Positions 8,462 through 17,777 of a stretch of DNA of 35,589 nt are shown piece after piece. Within the stretch, counting starts at the first letter, position 1; every line of letters starts with the position of its first letter. The DNA is from Candidatus Tetragenococcus pullicola (GTDB taxonomy: Bacteria > Bacillota > Bacilli > Lactobacillales > Enterococcaceae), in the NCBI GenBank assembly GCA_019115705.1, contig DXDB01000136.1, forward strand, positions 1 through 35,589. Direction: 5' to 3'. Both the position numbers and the translations under genes were made by a program. The notes under the pieces were generated by a model, which saw only the letters and a program-made list of their open reading frames with translations, was not told the DNA's origin and made no database searches.

Positions 8462-8941
8462 ATGGCAAAAGAAACCATGCTTACGTATTTAGATGCCCAA
8501 CTTTCAAAGAATTTAACGGACTATGAAGTAGCCATTGATTGGGATACGAAAAATCATACCATTGAATTGATCATTCGATTGTGGGCTGAAAATAAGGATC
8601 AGTTATTACTCGACGACTTTGCTGGCATCGAATCTGAAGAAGAAGTCATTGAATTTGAAGACGGCATTTTACTTTATGATCCCAAGAAGTCGCAGTTTGA
8701 TCCAGATGATTATTTAGCGACACTGGCTTTTGAAGGCAAAAAAGGAATGAAAGCCGAACAACTAGCAGGTCTAGTGGATTATTTAAAAGAAGTATTAGAT
8801 GACGGTCAAAGCGACTTGCTTGATTTTTTGGATTTAGATAATGAAGAGGCTGTGTTCGAATTACATTTTGATCAAAAACGTTTGGAAGAATACATTTTAA
8901 AAAATGCCAACCCACGATATATTCCTTACCCAAGTTACTAA
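8462..8941 (+). CDS. DUF3013-like protein
   Basis: 159 aa acidic protein between mpg and prmA. Family recalled from sequence style and context. Confidence 0.6.
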   Translation: MAKETMLTYLDAQLSKNLTDYEVAIDWDTKNHTIELIIRLWAENKDQLLLDDFAGIESEEEVIEFEDGILLYDPKKSQFDPDDYLATLAFEGKKGMKAEQLAGLVDYLKEVLDDGQSDLLDFLDLDNEEAVFELHFDQKRLEEYILKNANPRYIPYPSY

Positions 8942-8965
8942 CAAGGATTGAAAAGAGGAGAAACA

Positions 8966-9925
8966 ATGAAATGGAATGAAGTCAAAGTTGAAACATCTAG
9001 TGAAGCAGTAGAAGCTGTCGCAAATTTGTTAATGGAAGCTGGCGCCAGTGGGGTTGCCATCGAGGATTCGTTAGATGCCCAATTTTTCCAAACAGATAAG
9101 TTCGGAGAGATTGTCGATCGAACAGCCTTTACAGAATTAACCCAAGGGGCTTATGTCATGGCCTATTTTCCAGAAACAACTTTTTTACCTGAATTATTAC
9201 CAACTATCAAAGAGCAAATTGACAAATTGCCTTCTTTTGGTCTTTCAATAGGTAAAAATGAAGTGACCATTGAAGAAGTTACAGAGGAAAATTGGGCGAC
9301 GGCTTGGAAGAAATATTATCATCCGGTACGTGTAACCCGCTTTTTGACCATCGTACCTCGTTGGGAAAATTATGAGCCAAGACTTACAGATGAAAAAATC
9401 ATATCATTGGATCCAGGAATGGCCTTTGGTACCGGGACGCACGCCACAACAAGACTGACTTTACAAGCACTAGAAACCATTTTAAGAGGTGGTGAAACAC
9501 TCCTTGATGTTGGGACTGGTTCAGGCGTCCTCAGCATTGCCGCCAAATTATTGGGAGCTCGTCGTGTTTTTGCTTACGACCTTGATGACGTTGCTGTAAA
9601 AGCCGCTCAAGAAAATATCGCTTTAAATCCTGTCGCCAAAGATGTGACGGTCAGTGCCAATGATTTATTAGAAGACATTAATCATCCGGCAGATGTGATT
9701 GTGGCCAATATTTTAGCAGATATTATCGTCCGAATGGTTGCGGATGCTTGGCGTTTATTAAAACCAGAAGGACATTTTATTATTTCTGGCATCATTGAAG
9801 ATAAAAAAGATTTTGTCTTAGAAACGATGTACGAACAAGGCTTTGAGATCGAACAAGTTTTACAAGAAACGGATTGGTATGCCTTTATTTTAAAAAAACC
9901 TGCCACAGAAGAAAACAAAGTGTAA
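8966..9925 (+). CDS. prmA: Ribosomal protein L11 methyltransferase
   Basis: DPGMAFGTGTHATTRL and LLDVGTGSGVLSIAA SAM-binding motifs. Likely start MKWNEVKV at 8966 after AGAGGAG. Confidence 0.95.
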   Translation: MKWNEVKVETSSEAVEAVANLLMEAGASGVAIEDSLDAQFFQTDKFGEIVDRTAFTELTQGAYVMAYFPETTFLPELLPTIKEQIDKLPSFGLSIGKNEVTIEEVTEENWATAWKKYYHPVRVTRFLTIVPRWENYEPRLTDEKIISLDPGMAFGTGTHATTRLTLQALETILRGGETLLDVGTGSGVLSIAAKLLGARRVFAYDLDDVAVKAAQENIALNPVAKDVTVSANDLLEDINHPADVIVANILADIIVRMVADAWRLLKPEGHFIISGIIEDKKDFVLETMYEQGFEIEQVLQETDWYAFILKKPATEENKV

Positions 9926-10028
9926 ATGAAGATTTACTAGATGAATAGAAGCAATCAAACTAAAATTCACAGGATTCATTTTTTTAAATGAAAAAATACA
10001 ATTTTCTGAACAAAAAAACGTGAGCTAT

Positions 10029-10057
10029 TTGAAAAATACGTAAAATCTTAGTATAAT
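10029..10057 (+). promoter_or_regulatory. Sigma-A promoter upstream of rel
   Basis: TTGAAA (10029-10034), 17-bp spacer, TATAAT (10052-10057). Confidence 0.75.
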
Positions 10058-10113
10058 TAAAGAAGAAAGTTCGAGTGGTCCAATTGCTATTCGTAAAAAA
10101 ATATGGCAAAAGT

Positions 10114-10145
10114 GTCTGGGCAAAGGATGACCCAGACCTTTTTTA
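10114..10145 (+). terminator. Intrinsic terminator inside the putative rel leader
   Basis: GTCTGGG-CAAAGGATGA-CCCAGAC followed by CTTTTTT, about 30 bp upstream of the rel start codon. Confidence 0.75.
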
Positions 10146-10176
10146 AATCAAAAAGGAAGTCAAAGGAGGGTTAGCG

Positions 10177-12396
10177 ATGGCAAAAGAAAGTGTTGTATCC
10201 GGTCCAACTGTCATCAAAATCGTTTCCCATTATATGAGTGAAGAACATACGGCTTTTGTAAAAAAGGCGCTTGATTATGCAACAAAAGCCCATGATGGAC
10301 AGTTCAGAAAATCGGGAGAACCCTATATTATTCATCCGATTCAAGTCGCAGGAATCCTAGCCGAACTACACATGGATCCTCACACGGTAGCTACCGGTTT
10401 TTTACATGATGTGGTAGAAGATACTGAGGTGACTTTGGCTGATTTGACCGAGGAATTTGGTCCCGACGTCGCGATGCTAGTGGATGGAGTGACCAAACTA
10501 GGAAAAATAAAATACAAATCCCATGAAGAACAATTAGCAGAAAATCACCGCAAGATGTTGATTGCTATGGCACAAGATTTACGAGTGATCATGGTGAAAT
10601 TAGCCGATCGCCTGCACAATATGCGTACCTTACATCATTTAAGAGATGATAAACAACGGCGCATTGCCCGTGAAACCTTGGAAATTTATGCACCCTTAGC
10701 CGATCGCTTGGGGATTGGACAAATCAAATGGGAATTAGAGGATTTATCTTTACGCTATCTGAATCCCCAACAATATTATCGTATCGTCCATTTAATGCAA
10801 GCGAAAAGAGAAGAGCGCGAAGCTTATGTGGCTGAAGCGGTCGAAGAAATCCGTATCGCTACTGAGGATTTGGAAATCTATGCAGAAATTTATGGACGTC
10901 CCAAACATATTTATTCGATCTACCGTAAGATGGTCGATAAGAAAAAACAATTTAATGAAATTTATGATCTGTTAGCTATTCGTGTCATCGTGGATTCGAT
11001 CAAAGACTGCTATGCGGTTTTAGGAGCTATTCATACCAAGTGGAAACCTATGCCTGGTCGCTTCAAAGATTACATTGCCATGCCCAAAGCGAACATGTAT
11101 CAATCCATTCATACCACTGTTATCGGGCCTCATGGAAATCCTGTCGAAATTCAAATCCGAACGCATGATATGCATGAAATTGCTGAATTTGGGGTTGCTG
11201 CTCACTGGGCTTACAAAGAAGGACACACAGAAAAATTAAAACCAGACAAAATGTCGCAACAAGTCAGTTGGTTCCAAGAAATTTTGGACCTTAAAGATGA
11301 AAGCTATGATGCTTCTGAATTTATGGAAAGCGTCAAAGGGGATATTTTTAGTGACAAGGTCTACGTCTTTACTCCAAAAGGGGATGTATCTGAACTTCCT
11401 AAAGGATCCGGCCCCCTAGATTTTGCCTATCATATCCATACTGACATCGGCAATAAAACGGTGGGAGCTAAAGTCAACGGGAAAATGGTTCAACTTGATT
11501 ATAAGTTGAAAAATGGCGACATCATTGAAATCATGACTTCGCCTAATTCATTTGGACCTAGTCAAGACTGGCTGAAATTAGTAGCTACCAGTAAAGCACG
11601 AAATAAAATCAAACGTTTCTTCAAAGCACAATCACGTGATGAGAATGTTGAAAAAGGGCACGAAGACGTTGTAAAAGCTTTGACTGACATGGGCTTTGTT
11701 CCCAAAGAGATGATGACAAAAGACAAGCTAGAAGAAGTTTTAGAACGGTTTAATTTCCATAATGAAGAAGATCTTTTTGCCAATGTCGGCTACGGAGAAG
11801 TCAGTGCCAGCACGGTTGCCAATCGCTTGACTGAAAACGAGCGACGGGAACAACAAAACGAAAAAGAAAAGCAACGTCTCCAAGAGTTAATCGAACCGAC
11901 CTCTGAGAAAAAAACCGAAAAAATGAAAATCCGTCATGAAGGCGGGATTATTATTCAAGGCGTTGATAATTTATTGATTCGGTTGAGTCATTGTTGTAAT
12001 CCGGTTCCCGGCGATCCGATCGTGGGCTATATTACCAAGGGTCGAGGTATCTCGATCCACCGTAGCGATTGTCCCAATGTCAATGTAGAAAACGATCCTG
12101 AAATGGCGAATCGTTTGATTGAAGTGGAATGGGAAGATGCGGCGAACACCAACAAAGAATATGATGCTGATTTAGAGATCCACGGCTATGATCGCAACGG
12201 GTTATTAAATGATGTCTTACAATCAGTCAATACACAATCAAAACGCATTGCAAGCGTGGAAGCTAGATCCAACAAAGATAAGCAAGCAACGATTCGGATG
12301 ACTCTTTCGATTCGAAATTTGTCTCATCTACAAACAATCGTTGATAAAATAAAACAAGTACCAGACGTTTATAGCGTCCATCGTGTGAAAGGATGA
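10177..12396 (+). CDS. rel: Bifunctional (p)ppGpp synthetase/hydrolase
   Basis: 739 aa with HD motif ([16 protein letters not shown]), synthetase motif ([22 protein letters not shown]), TGS and ACT regions. RBS GGAGGG. Confidence 0.97.
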   Translation: MAKESVVSGPTVIKIVSHYMSEEHTAFVKKALDYATKAHDGQFRKSGEPYIIHPIQVAGILAELHMDPHTVATGFLHDVVEDTEVTLADLTEEFGPDVAMLVDGVTKLGKIKYKSHEEQLAENHRKMLIAMAQDLRVIMVKLADRLHNMRTLHHLRDDKQRRIARETLEIYAPLADRLGIGQIKWELEDLSLRYLNPQQYYRIVHLMQAKREEREAYVAEAVEEIRIATEDLEIYAEIYGRPKHIYSIYRKMVDKKKQFNEIYDLLAIRVIVDSIKDCYAVLGAIHTKWKPMPGRFKDYIAMPKANMYQSIHTTVIGPHGNPVEIQIRTHDMHEIAEFGVAAHWAYKEGHTEKLKPDKMSQQVSWFQEILDLKDESYDASEFMESVKGDIFSDKVYVFTPKGDVSELPKGSGPLDFAYHIHTDIGNKTVGAKVNGKMVQLDYKLKNGDIIEIMTSPNSFGPSQDWLKLVATSKARNKIKRFFKAQSRDENVEKGHEDVVKALTDMGFVPKEMMTKDKLEEVLERFNFHNEEDLFANVGYGEVSASTVANRLTENERREQQNEKEKQRLQELIEPTSEKKTEKMKIRHEGGIIIQGVDNLLIRLSHCCNPVPGDPIVGYITKGRGISIHRSDCPNVNVENDPEMANRLIEVEWEDAANTNKEYDADLEIHGYDRNGLLNDVLQSVNTQSKRIASVEARSNKDKQATIRMTLSIRNLSHLQTIVDKIKQVPDVYSVHRVKG

Positions 12397-12400
12397 AAAA

Positions 12401-12847
12401 ATGCGAGCTGTCGTGCAACGTGTTAAAAAAGCAAGTGTGGCCATTGATGACACTGTCGTAGGAGCTATTGATCAAGGCTTTATGATTTTATTAGGAATTC
12501 ATGAAGAAGATAGCCAGTCAGATGTCGATTACTTAGTAAAAAAAATCAGTAAACTGAGAGTTTTTGAAGATGATAATGGCAAGATGAATCAAAGTATCGA
12601 AGCTGTTTCTGGAAGTATTTTGAGTATCTCTCAATTTACTTTATATGCGCAAACAAAAAAAGGCAACCGCCCCAGTTTTATCGAAGCGGCTCGACCAGAA
12701 GTGGCTATTCCTTTGTATAACGCCTTTAATGAAGGCATCCAAGCAGCTGGAATTCCCCTTCAAACAGGAGAGTTTGGCGCAGAAATGCAAGTCTCCATAA
12801 CAAATGATGGGCCAGTAACGATTTTATTTGATACCAGAGAAAAATAA
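12401..12847 (+). CDS. dtd: D-aminoacyl-tRNA deacylase
   Basis: 148 aa, [13 protein letters not shown]..., with [13 protein letters not shown] and KGNRPSF motifs. Confidence 0.97.
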   Translation: MRAVVQRVKKASVAIDDTVVGAIDQGFMILLGIHEEDSQSDVDYLVKKISKLRVFEDDNGKMNQSIEAVSGSILSISQFTLYAQTKKGNRPSFIEAARPEVAIPLYNAFNEGIQAAGIPLQTGEFGAEMQVSITNDGPVTILFDTREK

Positions 12848-12848
12848 T

Positions 12849-12887
12849 CAAACGCTTGATGAGTAGAAAAGCTCATCAAGCGTTTTT
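12849..12887 (+). terminator. Terminator after dtd
   Basis: AAACGCTTGATGAG ... CTCATCAAGCGTTTTT. Confidence 0.85.
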
Positions 12888-13054
12888 GTCTATCAAGAAT
12901 ATAAATCTTTTAAAAAATTGAAGAGGATTGTCTTGTGATGTTGCCGTATGAAAAATTCAACGGCAGACTTTAACCAAGTAAATTACCAAGGTAAGCTCTG
13001 ATTGTACCGTGTATGGTAACCGAAAATTATTTTATTTTTTAGGCTAAAATTCTC

Positions 13055-13083
13055 TTGCATTTGTAATTATATTTCATTATACT
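13055..13083 (+). promoter_or_regulatory. Sigma-A promoter for the ABC/PASTA operon
   Basis: TTGCAT, 17-bp spacer, TATACT. Confidence 0.6.
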
Positions 13084-13275
13084 AAAGCCGAGTGTGCTAC
13101 TAGTATTAGTTCACTTGTTTTTATCTATTTAAAATGATCAAATTGCGCCTAATTTTACACTTGGGCATGAATTTGTATCGTTCAGGACAAAAATAAAAAT
13201 ATAGCGCTTAACTATGGTAGAATAAAGCGTAAATTTTTAAAAGTAAAAAATGAAAAAGAGTGGAGGAGAGTAGCT

Positions 13276-14814
13276 ATGAATTTTATGCAACGCGCATTAA
13301 AAAGTGTGACCAGAAAAAAGGGCCGTTCCATCATATTATTTCTTGTGATTTTTGTGCTTGGTAATGTGATTGCGGGATCAGTCGCCATTGAACAATCAAC
13401 AAAAAATGTCGAAAAAGAGACCAAGCGACAAATGGGGGCTGTCGCAACAGTCGATATGGATTATGAACGATTAGATAAAGATCAACAAAAAGATCCAGAT
13501 AAATTTATGGACAACGAGGATATTTACAAATCTCCGACAGCAAAAGAATATGAAGCCATTGGGAAATTACCTTATGTGAAATATTTTGATTATTCAATTT
13601 TGGGGTATATGGGGACTAAAAAATTTAAAATGTATACACCAGAAGATAATAGCGTCTCTTATGGAGGAAGTTTAGACAACTATCTTAATTTAAAGGGTGT
13701 TAATCGTAAAGAAGTCGTTGATATGGAAGAAGGATTGATCAAATTAGAGGAAGGCGAAACCTTTAGTGACAAGGATATTTCAGAAGGTTCCGCTAATATT
13801 TTGGTTAGTAAAGAAGTGGCGGAAGTCAACAATCTTTCTGTTGGTGATCAAGTCGTTTTAGATGTCAGTGAAGAAGCGGATCAAATGTTAAGTGCTGATG
13901 AAGAAAATGCCACCGAAGAAGAGTCCGAAGAAAATGGCGGTCCCGAACTTTTAACGTTTGATTTTCCAGTGAAAGTCATTGGGATTTTTTCGGTCATTAG
14001 AAAAGACGATTCGGCACAAAAAAACCCAGAAGAAATGGGTTATTCTGAAGCCGATTGGATGGCAACTGAACAGATCAATACCATTTATGCACCCAATCAA
14101 ACAGTCAAACAAATCAATGATCAAATGATGGAAAAAAGATTGCAAGCTTCTGGTATGACCGCAGAAGAATACGGCTATGACGATGAAGACTATTATAATG
14201 CGACCTTTGTCTTAAACTCGCCAGATGATATCGAAGCTTTTCGAGAAGAAGCCGATGCCTTGATTTCTCAAGAATATTATCACGTTGTTGCAGCTAGTGA
14301 TCAATATGATGAAGTAGCTGGAGGAATGAAAAAATTAGGAACGATCTCTAAGTATGTAGTAATTATTGCTGTCGTGGCAACTATCATGATCATTACACTG
14401 GTCGTTTTACTGTTTCTACGCGATAGAAAGCATGAACTGGGGATTTATCTTTCGTTGGGAGAAGGACGAGGAAAGATCATTGGACAAATTGTGATTGAAT
14501 TATTAGTGATTAGTGCCTTTGCGCTTGTCCTTTCATTGGTTAGTGGCAAGTTTTTAGGCGGCATGGTTTCAGACTCTTTGCTACAAACAGATTGGTTGAG
14601 TAATGCTTCTGACATGGGCGGAATGTCTTATGGGATGAACAATTTGATGAATACTGATATTTCCTATCAAGATATTCAAGACGCTTATCAAATCAACTTT
14701 TCTGCTGGCTACATCCTTTCGTATTTAGGCCTAGGATTAGCTACTGTCTTGGGTTCAGCTATCTTGCCGCTATTGTATATTTTGCGTTTGAATCCGAAAA
14801 AAATCATGATGTAA
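13276..14814 (+). CDS. ABC transporter permease, FtsX/MacB type with large extracytoplasmic domain
   Basis: 512 aa. N-terminal TM, ~350 aa acidic extracellular region, three C-terminal TMs. RBS GTGGAGGAG. Confidence 0.85.
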   Translation: MNFMQRALKSVTRKKGRSIILFLVIFVLGNVIAGSVAIEQSTKNVEKETKRQMGAVATVDMDYERLDKDQQKDPDKFMDNEDIYKSPTAKEYEAIGKLPYVKYFDYSILGYMGTKKFKMYTPEDNSVSYGGSLDNYLNLKGVNRKEVVDMEEGLIKLEEGETFSDKDISEGSANILVSKEVAEVNNLSVGDQVVLDVSEEADQMLSADEENATEEESEENGGPELLTFDFPVKVIGIFSVIRKDDSAQKNPEEMGYSEADWMATEQINTIYAPNQTVKQINDQMMEKRLQASGMTAEEYGYDDEDYYNATFVLNSPDDIEAFREEADALISQEYYHVVAASDQYDEVAGGMKKLGTISKYVVIIAVVATIMIITLVVLLFLRDRKHELGIYLSLGEGRGKIIGQIVIELLVISAFALVLSLVSGKFLGGMVSDSLLQTDWLSNASDMGGMSYGMNNLMNTDISYQDIQDAYQINFSAGYILSYLGLGLATVLGSAILPLLYILRLNPKKIMM

Positions 14815-14832
14815 AAATAGGAGGGACTAGCC

Positions 14833-15507
14833 ATGACACTTTTAGAAACACAACATATCAATTATTACTATCAAGATGGAGACCAACGTCGCTATATTTT
14901 AAAAGATACGTCGGTCAGTTTTGAAAAAGGAACGTTTTATGCTATTTTAGGTCAATCCGGATCGGGAAAAACAACCTTTTTATCAATGATTAGTGCCTTA
15001 GATACACCCCAAGAAGGAACCGTTTTGCTTAATGGAACAGATATAAAAACCATTGGCTATGAAAAATTTCGCAGAGATGACATCAGTATCATTTTTCAAA
15101 GCTACAACTTGATCCCTTATTTATCCGCCGTTGAAAATGTGATGGTACCAATGTCAGTAACCAAAAATGAACTTCCCAAAGATCATAAAGAAGTTGCTTA
15201 TAATTTGTTAGACTATATTGGGATCACGCGCGATAAAGCGGGACGTTTAGTGAATCGCTTGTCAGGTGGCGAACAACAACGGGTCGCTATCGCCCGTGCT
15301 TTAGCCACTAATGTAGATATTATCTTGGCCGATGAACCAACAGGAAATTTAGATGAAGAGATGGAACAAGAAATTGTCGATATTTTTAAAGAATTGGCTC
15401 ATAGCCATGACAAATGCGTTATCGTGGTGACCCATTCCAGTGAAATTGCCGAGCAAGCCGATGAGATTTTAAAACTGCGTAAAGGTGTGTTGAAACCTTA
15501 TGAGTGA
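14833..15507 (+). CDS. ABC transporter ATP-binding protein (MacB/LolD-like)
   Basis: Walker [10 protein letters not shown], signature [15 protein letters not shown], Walker [13 protein letters not shown]. Confidence 0.95.
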   Translation: MTLLETQHINYYYQDGDQRRYILKDTSVSFEKGTFYAILGQSGSGKTTFLSMISALDTPQEGTVLLNGTDIKTIGYEKFRRDDISIIFQSYNLIPYLSAVENVMVPMSVTKNELPKDHKEVAYNLLDYIGITRDKAGRLVNRLSGGEQQRVAIARALATNVDIILADEPTGNLDEEMEQEIVDIFKELAHSHDKCVIVVTHSSEIAEQADEILKLRKGVLKPYE

Positions 15508-16999
15508 TTTTTTATCCAATTTTACCAATGATAATTATGACGGCAAGAAAAAAGATCCTTCTGAAAATAAAAAAGAAACAGCTCCTAAAAATGAGTCAGA
15601 AACTAAAGTAAACGAGCCGCAACTAGAAGACCAAGAGGCTAAAGAAGAGACAAGTTCAGCCAACACTCGTGTAGGACGCAAAGAAAATAAAGCGCCGGTC
15701 AGCCGCTACCAGACTGAAGAAACCGAGTTTGATCCGACCTTTAAAAAGCGACAACGGAAAAAATATCTGCTCATAGCCGCACTTATAGGACTCCTTCTTG
15801 TTATTGGATCAGTCACTTATTATCAATTGACGCATGTTAAGGTTCCTGATTTTGTTGGAAAAGAGCTGTCTGAAGCACGAACTTGGGGAAGTGAAGAAGG
15901 CGTCCGCATCGAAGCCGAGCAAACTTATGATTTTGATACGGAGGTCAACCATGTAATTTCTCAAAATGTACCTTCTGAAAAGAAAATTAAAAAAGGAAAG
16001 ACCTTAACCATCAAAAGCAGTTTAGGCGCTGATCCTGAAGAAGCAATCCCCTTACCTGAATTTAAAGAGTTAGATAAAGAAGCAGCACAAGAGTGGATCA
16101 CAGAAAACAAGGCGGAAAATATTTCCTTAGTGGAATCTTTTGATGATAAAGTGGCTCAAGGGGCTTTTATTAAGCAAGAAGCAGCAAATAAAGAGTTGGA
16201 TTTAAGCCAATACAAGCGCAAAGACCGTCTAAGCGTCTATTATTCAAAAGGAAAAGAAACCTTTGAAAAAAACATTGAAGTTCCAAATTTTCAGGGCAAG
16301 ACTAGTAGTGATGTCTCTGACTGGGCCAAGAAAAACGAAGTAAAAATTAAGACAGTAAAAGATTTTTCTGAGAAGGTTACAAAAGACAGTGTGATTTCCC
16401 AGGAAATTGAAAAAGGTCAAAAAATTGCCAAAAATGATGAGTTTGTCATTCATGTATCCAAAGGGAAACCAATCGTTGTTCCTGATTATTCTTTGTATAC
16501 CATGGAAGAGGCAACCAGTATCGAAGAAGCCAAGATTCCTGTTGTCATTAAAAATTTGTATTCTGCCGATTTTGCTTACGGTCAATTTATCAGTCAATCG
16601 GTTGAAGCTGGTAAAAAATATGATGAAGAAGCTGATTTACCGACTGTTGAAGTGGTCTATTCGCAAGGACAACCGTATATGAAAGATTTGCGTGGTGCCA
16701 TGACAGAAGGCGATTTGCCGAAACTTTTCTTTGATGACTACCAATCCAAAGGGGCTCAAATCTATTACTCGGTCTATTATGTCGATTCAAGCCAACCCAA
16801 AGGCACGGTTGTTGAGATGAGCAATTATGGCCAATTTCTACCAATGGAAGCCACTATTTCAATCGGGATCAGTCTAGGGAATTTAAAAGGGACGCCGGTT
16901 GGAGATCCAACAGTTGGAAACGAGGAGGATGGCGATAACGAGACGACAGTGGTAGCACCTGAAGCAGAGGTGGATACGAAAACCAGTCAAGAGGAATAA
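15500..16999 (+). CDS. Membrane-anchored multi-PASTA-domain protein, no kinase domain
   Basis: 499 aa: charged cytoplasmic N-terminus (~88 aa), one TM (YLLIAALIGLLLVIGSVTYY), then about five PASTA-like repeats (VPDFVGKELSEA..., VPNFQGKTSSDV..., VPDYSLYTMEEA...). Overlaps the ATPase gene by 8 bp. Confidence 0.85.
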   Translation: MSDFLSNFTNDNYDGKKKDPSENKKETAPKNESETKVNEPQLEDQEAKEETSSANTRVGRKENKAPVSRYQTEETEFDPTFKKRQRKKYLLIAALIGLLLVIGSVTYYQLTHVKVPDFVGKELSEARTWGSEEGVRIEAEQTYDFDTEVNHVISQNVPSEKKIKKGKTLTIKSSLGADPEEAIPLPEFKELDKEAAQEWITENKAENISLVESFDDKVAQGAFIKQEAANKELDLSQYKRKDRLSVYYSKGKETFEKNIEVPNFQGKTSSDVSDWAKKNEVKIKTVKDFSEKVTKDSVISQEIEKGQKIAKNDEFVIHVSKGKPIVVPDYSLYTMEEATSIEEAKIPVVIKNLYSADFAYGQFISQSVEAGKKYDEEADLPTVEVVYSQGQPYMKDLRGAMTEGDLPKLFFDDYQSKGAQIYYSVYYVDSSQPKGTVVEMSNYGQFLPMEATISIGISLGNLKGTPVGDPTVGNEEDGDNETTVVAPEAEVDTKTSQEE

Positions 17000-17147
17000 G
17001 ACTGAAGGAAATGTTTGAAATTAAGGCTTTTTGTGCAAACCATTAAGTATAAACTTTTGATAAAAATATTGGGAAACGCTAGTTAGAAGTCTTGACGAAA
17101 AAAGACTTCTAGCTTATTGTTTGCAAAAAGGAAACGAGGTGGATTGG

Positions 17148-17648
17148 ATGACCCAATTGTTGCTTTCAAAAAAAGAAATTGCCAACCACGAATTTTTGTT
17201 TGGTCGAACGGCTCAAGGACTGGCTTTTTTTGATACGTTGGCAAATAAAAAGTATCTTCCGAAATATTTTAAAGGCTATGAATTTGTTCCAGACTCATCC
17301 CCTGATGAAGAGTTTATTTCTCAGTTAGAGGACTACTTTCAAGGAAAAAAACCAAATTTCTCTGTAACACTCGACTTGATTGGGACTGACTTTCAAAAAG
17401 AAGTTTGGCAAGAGTTAGTTAAAGTTCCCTATGGACAAACAACGTCCTATCAAGCCTTGGCGATTGCCATCAACCGGCCCAAAGCAATACGTGCTGTTGG
17501 TGGTGCGGTTGGAAGAAATCCCGTTATGTTAGTGGTTCCTTGTCATCGTGTGATAGGAAAAAATGGCCAATTGACAGGCTTTCGTGGGGGCATTCCCTTA
17601 AAAAAAGAATTGTTGGCAATTGAAAATCAACAGAACCCCAAGGACTAG
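17148..17648 (+). CDS. ogt: Methylated-DNA--protein-cysteine methyltransferase
   Basis: PCHRVIGKNGQLTGFRGGIPLKKELL active-site motif. Confidence 0.95.
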   Translation: MTQLLLSKKEIANHEFLFGRTAQGLAFFDTLANKKYLPKYFKGYEFVPDSSPDEEFISQLEDYFQGKKPNFSVTLDLIGTDFQKEVWQELVKVPYGQTTSYQALAIAINRPKAIRAVGGAVGRNPVMLVVPCHRVIGKNGQLTGFRGGIPLKKELLAIENQQNPKD

Positions 17649-17662
17649 GGTTTTCTGTTGAT
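17626..17662 (+). terminator. Possible terminator or hairpin at the ogt 3' end
   Basis: ATCAACAGAACCC ... GGGTTTTCTGTTGAT. Long stem with a poor T run. Confidence 0.45.
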
Positions 17663-17690
17663 AATTAGGCCAAAGATGCTTCCGTTAAAA

Positions 17691-17728
17691 TGTAACCGCT
17701 TTTAATAAACGGAGAACTGGTGTATAAT
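17691..17728 (+). promoter_or_regulatory. Putative cre (CcpA) site overlapping the pckA promoter -35, with -10 TATAAT
   Basis: TGTAACCGCTTTTA (17691-17704) matches cre consensus TGWAANCGNTNWCA at 13/14. TATAAT is at 17723-17728. Confidence 0.65.
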
Positions 17729-17777
17729 CAAATTATAAACGGTTCGTGAAAAAATTATTAAGAAGGAGAGACTGTGT

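Noticed and set aside
9926-10020. Additional terminator directly after prmA
   Set aside because: Only a weak AT-only hairpin (TTCATTT...AAATGAA) is visible, too poor to call.
17079-17113. Hairpin AGAAGTC...GACTTCT downstream of the PASTA gene as terminator
   Set aside because: The stem is plausible but has no clear T run. Left uncalled.
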